Shown: piece after piece, positions 1-8,560 of the stretch
How the letters are laid out: each line of letters opens with the position of its first letter
Numbering within the stretch: the first letter of the stretch is position 1
From: Hydrogenothermus sp964516095
GTDB lineage: Bacteria > Aquificota > Aquificia > Aquificales > Hydrogenothermaceae
Assembly: GCA_964516095.1 (NCBI GenBank)
Contig: CAZEYS010000013.1
Coordinates: 1 to 28,730, forward strand
Direction: 5' to 3'
DNA length: 28,730 nt
The notes under the pieces: generated by a model
Databases searched by the model: none
The model's input: only the letters and a program-made list of their open reading frames with translations
What the model was told of the DNA's origin: nothing
Translations under genes and position numbers: made by a program

Positions 1-42
1 TATGATACCTGCCAACTCCCACCATGTACTTTCGTTATCCAT
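1..42 (-). CDS. 5' end of an unidentified gene downstream of proS
   Basis: On the minus strand a GGAGG (53-49) lies 6 nt before an ATG at 42-40. It opens a frame reading M-D-N-E-S-T-W-W-E-L-A-G-I-I before the window ends. The Shine-Dalgarno follows the proS stop codon directly, leaving 11 nt between the genes, so co-transcription with proS is likely. The last visible residues turn hydrophobic, which would fit the start of a membrane segment, but fourteen residues are too few to name a family. Confidence 0.55.
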   Translation of the reverse strand, partial: MDNESTWWELAGII

Positions 43-53
43 TTTTAGCCTCC

Positions 54-1748
54 TTATTTTAATTTCTCTAATAATTTATCTATATCTTCAAGAGGAATTT
101 CTTCTTTATCCTTTGTTATTCTATTTTGATACTCTACTTTTCCTTCTTTTAGTTTTTTACCTAAAACTATCCTGTGAGGAATTCCTATTAAGTCTGCATC
201 TTTAAATTTTGCACCAGGAGACATATCTCTATCGTCCAGGAGAACTTCAATACCAAGCTCTTTTGCTTTCTGATAGATTTCTTCAGCTTTATTCATTATC
301 TCACTATCTTTTGTATTTAGGGCTATTATATGTAATTTAAACGGTGCTATACTTTCTGGCCATATTATCCCATTTTCATCATGGTTTTGCTCTACAGCAG
401 CGGCCATTAACCTACTTACTCCTATTCCATAACATCCCATTACTATCGGTTTTTCTTTTCCATCTTTATCCACAAAATAGGCTTTCATAGCTTCCGAATA
501 CTTTGTACCCAGTAAGAATATATGACCTACTTCTAAGCCTGTAGTTTCTTTTAGAGGAGCTTTACATACTGGACAGGGGTCTCCTTCTTTTGCTGTAGAA
601 AAATCAACAAACTCTATAGGGGTAAAATCTCGAGGAATATTAACATTGATGTAGTGATAATCTTTTTCATTGGCCCCAACAACAAAGTTGTGTAAGTCTT
701 TAACTGATACATCGGCATACACAGGAATATCTATTCCTATCGGTCCAACAAAACCTTCAACTAATCCCATCTTGGCAAGTTCTTCAGATGTGGCAAGTCT
801 TGCATCAAGTACATTGAAGTAGTTGATAAGTTTTGTTTCATTCAGTTGTCTATCTCCTCTTATTATTACAGCGACAGCTGTTCCATCAGATAGGATATAT
901 ACTAAAGTTTTTACTATCTTTTTGATATCTACACCTAAAAATTTAGCCACATCTTCCACTGAAGAAACTCCAGGTGTATAAACCTTTTCTAAAGGTTTTT
1001 CCTCTTCTGGAGGAAGCTTATCCAGTTCAAACTCATATTTAGCTGCTTCTACATTTGCTGCATATCCACATTTTTCGCAGAATACTACATGGGCTTCTCC
1101 ACTTGCAGCTGTAACTACAAATTCATGAGAAAACTTACCACCGATGGCTCCTGTATCTGCTTCTACCATAAGATATTTAAGTCCAAGTTCATCAAATATT
1201 TTTTTGTAGGTTTCTCTCATTATTTCATAAGACTTTTCTGCCATTTGTTCAGAAATATCAAAAGAGTAAGCATCTTTCATTAAAAATTCTCTACCTCTAA
1301 TAAGTCCGTATCTGGGACGTGCTTCATCTCTAAACTTTGTCTGGATTTGATAGAAGTTTTTAGGTAGATCTTTATATGAACGTATATTCTTTCTTACCAG
1401 GTCTGTAATTGTCTCTTCATGGGTAGGGCCAAGGGCAAAAAGTCTTCCTTTTCTGTCTTCTACTCTAAAAAGTTCTTTGCCGTATACATTCCACCTGCCT
1501 GTTTCCTGCCATAATTCTGCAGGTGTTAGTATTGGCAGGAGCAGTTCTAATGCTCCAGCATTGTCCATATGCTTTCTTATTATATTTTCTATTTTTTTTA
1601 GCACTCTTAATCCAAGTGGTAGGTATTCGTATAAACCTGCAGCAAGCTGTCTTATAAAACCTCCTCTTACCAGATATATATGGCTTATTGCTTCAGCTTC
1701 TGATGGTGCTTCTTTTAGTGTAGGTAAAAAATACTGAGATGCTTTCAA
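54..1748 (-). CDS. proS: Prolyl-tRNA synthetase, bacterial type with editing domain
   Basis: Charges tRNA-Pro with proline in the cytoplasm (class II aminoacyl-tRNA synthetase). The 564 residues match the usual bacterial length. The N-terminal catalytic half has the class II motif 2 region (TKFRDEARPRYGLIRGREF) and the LGPTHEE segment. The central insertion (roughly 225-405) is the YbaK-like editing domain that hydrolyses Ala-tRNA-Pro; it is bounded by two CxxC pairs (CEKC and CPVC) and keeps a lysine in KIVKTL. Motif 3 (GCYGIGVSRLMAAAVEQ) is followed by the anticodon-binding domain. The start is TTG, backed by GGAGG 6 nt upstream (1759-1755). It follows glnD by 47 nt of AT-rich sequence, so it may be co-transcribed or have its own weak promoter there. 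Identity is secure. Confidence 0.97.
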   Translation of the reverse strand: MKASQYFLPTLKEAPSEAEAISHIYLVRGGFIRQLAAGLYEYLPLGLRVLKKIENIIRKHMDNAGALELLLPILTPAELWQETGRWNVYGKELFRVEDRKGRLFALGPTHEETITDLVRKNIRSYKDLPKNFYQIQTKFRDEARPRYGLIRGREFLMKDAYSFDISEQMAEKSYEIMRETYKKIFDELGLKYLMVEADTGAIGGKFSHEFVVTAASGEAHVVFCEKCGYAANVEAAKYEFELDKLPPEEEKPLEKVYTPGVSSVEDVAKFLGVDIKKIVKTLVYILSDGTAVAVIIRGDRQLNETKLINYFNVLDARLATSEELAKMGLVEGFVGPIGIDIPVYADVSVKDLHNFVVGANEKDYHYINVNIPRDFTPIEFVDFSTAKEGDPCPVCKAPLKETTGLEVGHIFLLGTKYSEAMKAYFVDKDGKEKPIVMGCYGIGVSRLMAAAVEQNHDENGIIWPESIAPFKLHIIALNTKDSEIMNKAEEIYQKAKELGIEVLLDDRDMSPGAKFKDADLIGIPHRIVLGKKLKEGKVEYQNRITKDKEEIPLEDIDKLLEKLK

Positions 1749-1795
1749 GTGTTTCCTCCAATTCTTATTTTAAATATTATTTTATATCAAGCTAT

Positions 1796-4396
1796 CTATG
1801 CTTTAATAACTTTTAAAAGTTCTTTCTTTATTTTTTCCAGTTTCTCTTCATCTGTAATTTTGTGCTTATCTTTTGTTCTTACGTAAAATGCATCTCTGGC
1901 TCTTTCTCCTTGTGTGGTAACTTTAGTAATGTGAACGTAAAGGTCAAATTTTGAAAATGTGTATATTATGTCAAATAATAATCCTATTCTGTCTTCTGCT
2001 GAAATGTCAAATATTGTATATTTATCTGAGGTTTTATTATCTATTTTTACAAATGTAGGCGGTGGTATTGTATTTGATTTAAAACCTTTGTACTTTATAG
2101 TTTTCTTAATATCGTCTAAAGATATTATGCCTTTTCTGTAATCTTCAAATACTTTAAGGAATTTTTCAAATTTTGAGCTGTCTACAGCTTCAAGGGCTGG
2201 TGTTGAAATCTGAGCTTCTATAAGTTTTGTATTATCTTTTCTTGTAAAACTGTAGATGGACAGTATGTTTATGTTCATTGAGCTTAAAATCCCAGTAAAT
2301 GGTAAAAGTGGATTTTCCATGTTTTCCACATCTGGAACTGACATTACTATTTCTGAAAATCCTATGTTTATATTTTCTTCAAATAAAAATTGAGGGTCAG
2401 ATGTTTTTAGCATTTTGTGTTCTAATTCAAAGTGTTTAATAATATCATCTACAGTCATTGACATTATGTAATAGTCAGAAACTCTGCTTAATAGCCTTTC
2501 GGCTTCCTCTTCTCCAAATTTTTCTTTGAGAATTCCTTTTATTTTCTTTATTTTTTCTTCAATCAGTATGTCTGTATATTCTTTTGCAGATATTCCTTTC
2601 TCCATTATACTTAAAGCTTTTTGATATAGCTCCAGCAATAAAGATTGTTTCCAGTCATTCCATACATTTGGACCTACTGCGTTTGCATCGCACCAGGTTA
2701 AAACTGTTAACATTTTTAAAAATTGGGTATTTTTTACTTTCTTTATAAAATCATCAAGGACTTCTGGGTCGTTTATATTCCTTCTTTGTGATACTTTTGC
2801 CATTTCAAGATGGTGCAGGACTAAATCACTTACTACTTTTGCATCTCTGTTTGAGTAGCCAAATCTTTTTAAGATATCAAATGCCATTTTTGAACCTAAG
2901 ACTGAATGATCTGTTTTATGACCTTTACCTATATCGTGTAAGAATATAGCCCATATTAGAAGGTCTTTCCTTTCGATGTCCTTATAAATTTCATATATTG
3001 GCTTTTTGTGAGGATTATCTAATCTTTTTAAACTTTCTAACATCTCCACTGCCTTTATGGCATGGGCATCAGTTGTATATTTGTGATAAGCATCGTATTG
3101 AAAGTGGCATCTTTGATATCCAAATTCTGGTATTAAATCATCTATTACATAAAAATCCTGCATTTTTCTTAAAGTATTTGGAAGGTTTTTAACGTCAGAA
3201 AATATTTCTCGTACAAGTTTTTTTATATCTGGGCTATTTATGTTCTCTTTTAGTTTTTTTTCATTTTTTCTTAGTAGATATTCAAGTTGTGATGAAAAAT
3301 CCAGATAATAATCTTTGAAATACTTAAAAGCTTTTAATATGTTTGCAGGATTTTTTTCAAATTTTTGGGGATTTGATACTTCAAGTTCTGTAGATGTTCT
3401 TGCAAATACATCGTCTATAGGTGTTTTAATTTCTAAATCTTCATTTTCAGTCAAGTTTTTGAGTATTCTCTTTGTTATAGTGTTTATAGATTTTGCATTT
3501 AAGTAGTACAGTTTCATCATCTGTTCTACAGATGCTCTGAGTGTTTCTTCGTCATCATCTTCATGTGCAAAGCCAAGTTTTTTTGCAACTTCCTCTTGTA
3601 GTGGAAATACAAGAACATCACATTTTTTGTTACATATAAGATGCATTTGATTTCTTATTTTAAGGATAAAGTCATAAGCTCGCATAAGCTCTATATATTC
3701 ATCTTCAAGTATTATATTGTTTTCCACGAAATATTTATAGTCTTCAACATCATCTAAAACCTTAGATATCCAGAACACTTCATGAAAATCTCTAAGACCT
3801 CCCTCACCTTCTTTAACATGGGGTTCCATCATAAATATACTGCTTCCTGTTTTTTCATATCTTATTTTTCTGGCTTTTAAAGTTGCGTTTACATAGGCGT
3901 TTCTTTTTTTTCTTATTATCTTTTTAAATTTATCTATGAGCTTATGGTATATATTCTCATTACCCCATATGAAACGACCTTGAAGTAAAGATGTTGCAAC
4001 AGTTAGGTCTTCCTGAGCTAATTTTGTAAAGGTTTTTATATCTCGCGGTGAAAATCCTACATCTACTTTTAAATCTAAAAGCATGTAGTAGAAACTTTCA
4101 AGACCGGCTTTTAGCTTTTCAAAGTTTTTTTCTTCGAATACTAAAGATATATCTATATCTGATTTAAAGCAGAGTTCTCTTCTTCCATATCCTCCTAAAA
4201 CTACAATTGATATGTCTTCTGGATTGTCAAATGCAAGTGTAGCAAAGTCTTTTATTGTTTTATCGGTAAGGTCTGAAAGTGCTCTTACTGTGTTTAATCC
4301 AGTTTCTCCGTTGTAGTGATTTTCTATTATCTGTTTTTTCTTTTCATTGTAGTTTTCTAAAATTTTATCTTTATCTAATATTCCAACTTTCTCCAT
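1796..4396 (-). CDS. glnD: PII uridylyltransferase / uridylyl-removing enzyme
   Basis: Bifunctional nitrogen sensor that uridylylates the PII protein when glutamine is low and removes UMP when it is high. The N-terminal nucleotidyltransferase domain shows GGYGRREL followed by SDIDIS, the family's catalytic glycine and Asp-x-Asp pattern. A central HD domain reads FLHDIGKGHKTDHS and should carry the UMP-removing activity. Two C-terminal ACT domains (about the last 180 residues) are the expected glutamine sensors. The length of about 866 aa is close to the roughly 890 of E. coli. I prefer the ATG at 4396, which overlaps the mutL stop as TGATG, over a GTG one codon earlier. Translational coupling to mutL is likely. 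No PII gene (glnB) is visible in the window. Confidence 0.95.
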   Translation of the reverse strand: MEKVGILDKDKILENYNEKKKQIIENHYNGETGLNTVRALSDLTDKTIKDFATLAFDNPEDISIVVLGGYGRRELCFKSDIDISLVFEEKNFEKLKAGLESFYYMLLDLKVDVGFSPRDIKTFTKLAQEDLTVATSLLQGRFIWGNENIYHKLIDKFKKIIRKKRNAYVNATLKARKIRYEKTGSSIFMMEPHVKEGEGGLRDFHEVFWISKVLDDVEDYKYFVENNIILEDEYIELMRAYDFILKIRNQMHLICNKKCDVLVFPLQEEVAKKLGFAHEDDDEETLRASVEQMMKLYYLNAKSINTITKRILKNLTENEDLEIKTPIDDVFARTSTELEVSNPQKFEKNPANILKAFKYFKDYYLDFSSQLEYLLRKNEKKLKENINSPDIKKLVREIFSDVKNLPNTLRKMQDFYVIDDLIPEFGYQRCHFQYDAYHKYTTDAHAIKAVEMLESLKRLDNPHKKPIYEIYKDIERKDLLIWAIFLHDIGKGHKTDHSVLGSKMAFDILKRFGYSNRDAKVVSDLVLHHLEMAKVSQRRNINDPEVLDDFIKKVKNTQFLKMLTVLTWCDANAVGPNVWNDWKQSLLLELYQKALSIMEKGISAKEYTDILIEEKIKKIKGILKEKFGEEEAERLLSRVSDYYIMSMTVDDIIKHFELEHKMLKTSDPQFLFEENINIGFSEIVMSVPDVENMENPLLPFTGILSSMNINILSIYSFTRKDNTKLIEAQISTPALEAVDSSKFEKFLKVFEDYRKGIISLDDIKKTIKYKGFKSNTIPPPTFVKIDNKTSDKYTIFDISAEDRIGLLFDIIYTFSKFDLYVHITKVTTQGERARDAFYVRTKDKHKITDEEKLEKIKKELLKVIKA

Positions 4397-5988
4397 CACT
4401 TTCTACCTACTTTCTTTTTTATTTCATCTAATGAAATTTTATAATATATTGGTCTTCCATGGGGACAAAGATTTGGATTATTTGTTTTTAGCCATTCTTT
4501 TATAATAGCATATGCCTTTTCTTTTGTAAGTTTATCTCCAGCTTTAATTGACATTTTACAGGCTATCTGTGAAATTATTTCCTGTGCAGATATATTTAAA
4601 TTTCCGGTTTCTACTATATCCTGAAGGACTTTTTCTGCATCTATTACTGACATGTTATATGGAATAGCATTTAAAATTAATTTATTTTCGTGGGTTTGGT
4701 ACTTAAACCCCATACTTTCAAGTTTATTTTTTAGAATTTCAAGTCTCTGGATTTCGTCTGGTGAGAATTTTAGTATTAAAGGAACTATTAATTTTTGTGA
4801 AGGTATTTTTTCTTTTTCAACGTATTCATTCAGCAGAAGTTCATAAAATATTCTTTCATTTGCAACGTGCTGATCAATAAAGTAAACTTCATTATCGAAA
4901 TATACAACTAAAAATGTATCTTCTATCTGTCCTATAACTTCAAATTTTTCATCTTTTAAATATGACTTTGTTTCTTGTTTTAGTTCCTGACCTGTATTTT
5001 CACTTTTGAACGAATAAGAAATTGTTTTTTTTCTAAATGTGTTTAAATTTTCATTGAGAGCTGATTTAATTAAAGAAACCACTGAAGATTCTTTTATAAA
5101 TTTAACCTCTTCTTTTGCAGGATGTACATTAAAATCGACAAAGTATGGTGGAAAGTCAAAGAAAAGTACATAAAAACTGTCTCCTATTAGTTCTTTTAAC
5201 GTGTTTTGAACAATATAGTTTCTTACCGGTCTTTTATTTACGAATATATACTTCTTTTTAGAAGTCGTTTTTTCAGGAATTATATAACCCTTTATACTTC
5301 CTATATTTCCTTCGTGGTCTATTTCTATAATTTTGTCGTTTTCGTTTAAAAATATACTTTTTATTCTATCTTCTAATGTTGAAGGGTAAAAATTAAATAT
5401 ATCTTTTCCGTCTACATTTATAGAAATATACTTATCAGTGTGAAGAAGGGCATATTTGGAAAAAATATCTAAGATATGGATTAATTCTGTTTTCTCAGAT
5501 TTTAAAAACTTTTGCCGTGCTGGAAGGTTGAAAAACAAATCCTCTACTTCTACAGTGGTTCCTATACTGTGACCGTGTTGCGAAAAATATTTTAGGTTTC
5601 CACCTTCTATATAAATTTGATTTCCAACAGGTTCATCGATTGTTCGAGAGGTCAATTTGAATTTTGACACTGCTGATATGCTTGATAAAGCTTCCCCTCT
5701 AAAACCATAACTTTCTAAATTAAAAAGGTCGTCTGCAGATGATATTTTACTGGTGGAAAATCTTGTTATAGCATTTAACATATCATCTTTGTGTATACCA
5801 CATCCATTATCTTTTACTTTTATTTTTCTTTTTCCACCTTTTTCTATGAAAATTTCTATTTTGTTTGCTCCTGCATCTAAGGAGTTTTCAATCAGTTCTT
5901 TTACAACATTTGCTGGTCTTTCTATGACTTCTCCAGCAGCTATTTTGTTTATAACATCCTCTGGTAATGGCTTGATTTTTCGTCCCAT
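4396..5988 (-). CDS. mutL: DNA mismatch repair protein MutL with endonuclease motif
   Basis: Mismatch repair mediator acting with MutS. The N-terminal GHKL ATPase has ELIENSLDAGA, DNGCGI and GFRGEALSS. A lysine/glutamate-rich linker follows. The C-terminal domain has DQHVANERIFYE (Asp372 onward), a form of the DQHAx2Ex4E metal-binding endonuclease motif, plus ACKMSIKAGD and CPHGRP, the other motifs of nicking MutL proteins. This indicates a MutH-independent, strand-nicking MutL, as in most bacteria outside the enterics. At about 530 aa it is shorter than many relatives, mainly in the linker. An upstream GTG at 5997 would add three residues, but the sequence AAAGGTGA places the ribosome site 5 nt before the ATG at 5988, where family members also begin. 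First gene of mutL-glnD-proS. Confidence 0.95.
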   Translation of the reverse strand: MGRKIKPLPEDVINKIAAGEVIERPANVVKELIENSLDAGANKIEIFIEKGGKRKIKVKDNGCGIHKDDMLNAITRFSTSKISSADDLFNLESYGFRGEALSSISAVSKFKLTSRTIDEPVGNQIYIEGGNLKYFSQHGHSIGTTVEVEDLFFNLPARQKFLKSEKTELIHILDIFSKYALLHTDKYISINVDGKDIFNFYPSTLEDRIKSIFLNENDKIIEIDHEGNIGSIKGYIIPEKTTSKKKYIFVNKRPVRNYIVQNTLKELIGDSFYVLFFDFPPYFVDFNVHPAKEEVKFIKESSVVSLIKSALNENLNTFRKKTISYSFKSENTGQELKQETKSYLKDEKFEVIGQIEDTFLVVYFDNEVYFIDQHVANERIFYELLLNEYVEKEKIPSQKLIVPLILKFSPDEIQRLEILKNKLESMGFKYQTHENKLILNAIPYNMSVIDAEKVLQDIVETGNLNISAQEIISQIACKMSIKAGDKLTKEKAYAIIKEWLKTNNPNLCPHGRPIYYKISLDEIKKKVGRK

Positions 5989-6003
5989 AATGCTCACCTT
6001 TCC

Positions 6004-6039
6004 TTGATTTTTACTTTTAACGGTATTATTTTATATAGT
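6004..6039. promoter_or_regulatory. AT-rich divergent promoter region, mutL / DUF5335-like gene
   Basis: The 85 bp between the two divergent starts must hold both promoters. On the plus strand TTTACT (6010-6015) and TATAGT (6034-6039) are 18 bp apart and could drive the small gene at 6074. On the minus strand TATATAAAAT over the same bases could serve mutL. Both are weak matches to the sigma-70 consensus and are given as the best candidates only. Confidence 0.3.
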
Positions 6040-6073
6040 GCATTTAAAAATATAACTAAAGGAGGGCTTTTCA

Positions 6074-6409
6074 ATGGCAGTGAGAAAGTTAGAAAAATCT
6101 GAATGGGAATCTTATTTTGACGAATGGGATAAAAAATACAGAGAAGGTCAGGTTCCCAAAAAAGACGTTCAAATTGAAATTGTAAATCCTGAACTTGGAG
6201 ACCAGGTAGAAACTCACTGGCAAGAACTTGTTGGTTTAGATTACGACCCTAAAGATGATGTATTTGAAGTTGCAGCTGAAAGACATGACCATCTTATCCA
6301 CAAACCTACAGAAATATATGTTGATGAAGAAAATGGTGATTTAAAAGTTGTTGAAGTAGTTCAGTGGGATGGAACTAAACATATAGTTTCATTAAGACCT
6401 AAACAGTAA
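6074..6409 (+). CDS. Small acidic protein, DUF5335-like
   Basis: A 111-residue soluble protein with no signal peptide, membrane segment or obvious catalytic motif. The pattern recalls the uncharacterised DUF5335 family: an MAVRKL..EWESYFDEW opening, a central LVGLDYDPKDDVFEV segment, HLIHKP.EIYV, and a C-terminal IVSL strand. That match is from memory and needs a profile search. The composition is acidic and rich in beta-strand-like segments. The ATG is preceded by GGAGG (6061-6065) with 8 nt spacing. It stands alone on the plus strand between mutL and murA and has its own terminator, so it is a single-gene transcript. Function unknown. Confidence 0.85.
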   Translation: MAVRKLEKSEWESYFDEWDKKYREGQVPKKDVQIEIVNPELGDQVETHWQELVGLDYDPKDDVFEVAAERHDHLIHKPTEIYVDEENGDLKVVEVVQWDGTKHIVSLRPKQ

Positions 6410-6415
6410 ATATAC

Positions 6416-6437
6416 GGGGCTTTTTAGGCCCCTTTTT
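6416..6437 (+). terminator. Rho-independent terminator of the DUF5335-like gene
   Basis: GGGGC (6416-6420) pairs with GCCCC (6428-6432) around a 7-nt loop and is followed by TTTTT (6433-6437). It begins 6 nt after the stop codon of the small gene. The right arm lies inside the last codons and stop of murA on the other strand (Gly-Ala-stop). On the minus strand the stem is not followed by a T run, so it mainly serves the plus strand. Confidence 0.8.
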
Positions 6438-7728
6438 CTTCAATTATATCCTTTTTTATTTCAGCTCCTATTGATTTTAGTTTTTCATCTATTTTTTCAT
6501 ATCCTCTGTAAAGATGGTATATATTCTCAATTGTTGTTATTCCTTTTGCTGTAAGTCCTGCTATAACCATGGCTGCACTTGCCCTTAAATCTGTTGCTTT
6601 GACAATAGTTCCTTCTAACTGCTTTATACCTTTGATGTAGGCTGTTCTGCTTTCAACATCTATTTTTATTTGGGCTCCCATTCTACACAGCTCTGGAACG
6701 TGCATAAATCTATTTTCAAATATATTTTCTTTTATTGAAGAAATTCCTTCAGCAAAACACAGTAGCACCATAAGTTGTGCCTGTAAATCTGTTGGGAAGT
6801 ACGGATATTCTTTAGTTTCTATGTGGGTAGGTTTAAGTTTTTCGCCACGTTTTACAACAGCAGTGTTTTTATCTATTCTAATAATAGAAACTCCAATATT
6901 TTCTAATACTCTGTCAAAGTACTCTAAGTACTCGAAAGGGTAGTTTTCTATTGTTATATTTTCACCTGTTAAAGCTGACAAAATCGCAAATGTTCCTGCT
7001 TCAATTCTGTCTGGAATTATGTCTATAGTTGCAGAGTTCAGTTTATTAACGCCTTCAATTTCAATTGTATCAGTTCCGGCACCTTTTATTTTAGCTCCCA
7101 TCCTGATAAGTAAGTTTGCAAGATTTACAACTTCTGGTTCTTTAGCAGCATTTTTTATAATTGTTTTACCTTTAGCTAAAGTTGCTGCCATCATTATATT
7201 TTCTGTTCCTGTTACAGTTATTCTGTCAAATTTTATTGTTGCTCCCTGAAGGCCATCTTTTGCGTTAGCGACTATATTTCCTTCTTTTAAATGTATATCT
7301 GCTCCCATTTTTTTCAGTGCTTCAAGGTGTAAATTTATTGGTCTTGTTCCAATTGCACATCCTCCAGGAAGGGCAACTTCTGCATGTCCAAATCGTGTTA
7401 ACAAGGGGCCTAAAACCAGGATAGATGCTCTCATTTTTGAGACGTAATCATAATCTGCTTTCAAATTAGGTTTATTTTCAAATTTTAAAAGTAAACTTCC
7501 ATCTTTTTTGTAGGATTTTATTCCTATTTCATTTAATAGTTTTTCCATTGTCAGAGTATCTAAAAGTTCAGGAACATTATTTAGATATACGTATTCATCT
7601 GTAAGGATTGATGCTGCCATGTTTGGTAAAGCTGCATTTTTTGCACCGGATATTTTTATTGTTCCACTTAATTTTTTGCTACCAGAGATTATTAAAACTT
7701 CTTTAAACTTCTTCACTTTATTTTTCAT
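6424..7728 (-). CDS. murA: UDP-N-acetylglucosamine 1-carboxyvinyltransferase
   Basis: Catalyses the first committed step of peptidoglycan synthesis, transferring enolpyruvate from PEP to UDP-GlcNAc in the cytoplasm. The 434 aa include the GAKNAALP loop (Lys30-Asn31), the MRAS segment with Arg100, and LPGGCAIGTRP, where Cys124 is the catalytic residue that fosfomycin alkylates; a Cys here predicts sensitivity. About ten extra N-terminal residues precede the usual start. The ATG lies inside the 3' end of prmC (11-nt overlap), with GGAG 6 nt upstream. Last gene of the rlmI-prmC-murA operon. Confidence 0.96.
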   Translation of the reverse strand: MKNKVKKFKEVLIISGSKKLSGTIKISGAKNAALPNMAASILTDEYVYLNNVPELLDTLTMEKLLNEIGIKSYKKDGSLLLKFENKPNLKADYDYVSKMRASILVLGPLLTRFGHAEVALPGGCAIGTRPINLHLEALKKMGADIHLKEGNIVANAKDGLQGATIKFDRITVTGTENIMMAATLAKGKTIIKNAAKEPEVVNLANLLIRMGAKIKGAGTDTIEIEGVNKLNSATIDIIPDRIEAGTFAILSALTGENITIENYPFEYLEYFDRVLENIGVSIIRIDKNTAVVKRGEKLKPTHIETKEYPYFPTDLQAQLMVLLCFAEGISSIKENIFENRFMHVPELCRMGAQIKIDVESRTAYIKGIKQLEGTIVKATDLRASAAMVIAGLTAKGITTIENIYHLYRGYEKIDEKLKSIGAEIKKDIIEEKGA

Positions 7729-8560
7729 ATTTTTCTCCTATAACTACTCTATGTATTCCTTGAAGGTCTTTAATTTTTTCGGTTTTTAACCCTTTTTTCT
7801 GTAATAGTTTTTCAACTTCTTCTGCCTGGTTGTATCCAACTTCGAAGGCAAAAAAACCATTCCTTTTTAATAGATTATAACCTTTTTTTATTATATCTTT
7901 GTAAAATTCTAAACCGTTGTCTTTTGCAAGAAGTGCCAGTTTAGGTTCTTTCTTTACTTCTGGTTGTAAGGTTTCATATTCATAGTATGGTATGTAAGGA
8001 GGATTTGATACTATAAAGTCAAATTTCCCGTTGATAGAATTAAGTTTATCTGCCTTCAGAATTTTAAGTCTGTTATCTACTTTATGTAGAATAGCATTTT
8101 TTTTAGATGTTTCTATTGCTATATTGGATATATCAGTTGCTATGATTTTTAGGTCTGGTTTGTTTTTTAAAAGGGATACTGCTATTGCACCTGAGCCTAC
8201 ACCTACCTCTATACCAACGGGTTCTTTTCTATCTTTTATTTTTTCTAAAACTGTTTCTACTAAGATTTCAGTCTCTGGTCTTGGAATTAAAACTCCTTCA
8301 TTAACTATAAACTTTATTCCAAAAAACTCTTTTTCTCCAATGATATATGCAACAGGAAATCTTTCTGCTCTTTTTTTGATTAATGAGAAAAAAGTATTTA
8401 ACTCTCTGTCAGTAAGTTCTTCATCTGACTGAACGATTAACTTCCATCGTGGAATTTTTAATATATGAGCCAGTATTATCTGGGCATCTAAGGATGGAGT
8501 TTCTACACCTGCCTCCTTTAAAACTTTTATAGCCTTTTCTAAAGCTTGTTTTATTTTCAT
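7718..8560 (-). CDS. prmC: Release factor glutamine methyltransferase
   Basis: SAM-dependent N5-methylation of the GGQ glutamine of peptide release factors. At 280 aa it has the usual helical N-terminal domain followed by a Rossmann methyltransferase: motif I is VGIEVGVGSGAIAVSL and the substrate-glutamine motif is SNPPYIPY. That NPPY pattern and the N-terminal domain together identify PrmC. Its ATG overlaps the rlmI stop by 4 nt (ATGA) and its own end overlaps murA by 11 nt, so all three are translationally coupled. No prfA lies next to it. Confidence 0.95.
   Translation of the reverse strand: MKIKQALEKAIKVLKEAGVETPSLDAQIILAHILKIPRWKLIVQSDEELTDRELNTFFSLIKKRAERFPVAYIIGEKEFFGIKFIVNEGVLIPRPETEILVETVLEKIKDRKEPVGIEVGVGSGAIAVSLLKNKPDLKIIATDISNIAIETSKKNAILHKVDNRLKILKADKLNSINGKFDFIVSNPPYIPYYEYETLQPEVKKEPKLALLAKDNGLEFYKDIIKKGYNLLKRNGFFAFEVGYNQAEEVEKLLQKKGLKTEKIKDLQGIHRVVIGEKYEK

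Noticed and set aside
1749..1795. Separate promoter for proS in the 47-nt gap after glnD
   Set aside because: TATAAAAT-like sequence is present, but any AT-rich gap offers such matches and no -35 supports it.
8031..8432. Open frame of 133 codons on the plus strand
   Set aside because: Lies wholly antisense to prmC, has no ribosome site, and its composition is that of a reversed coding frame.
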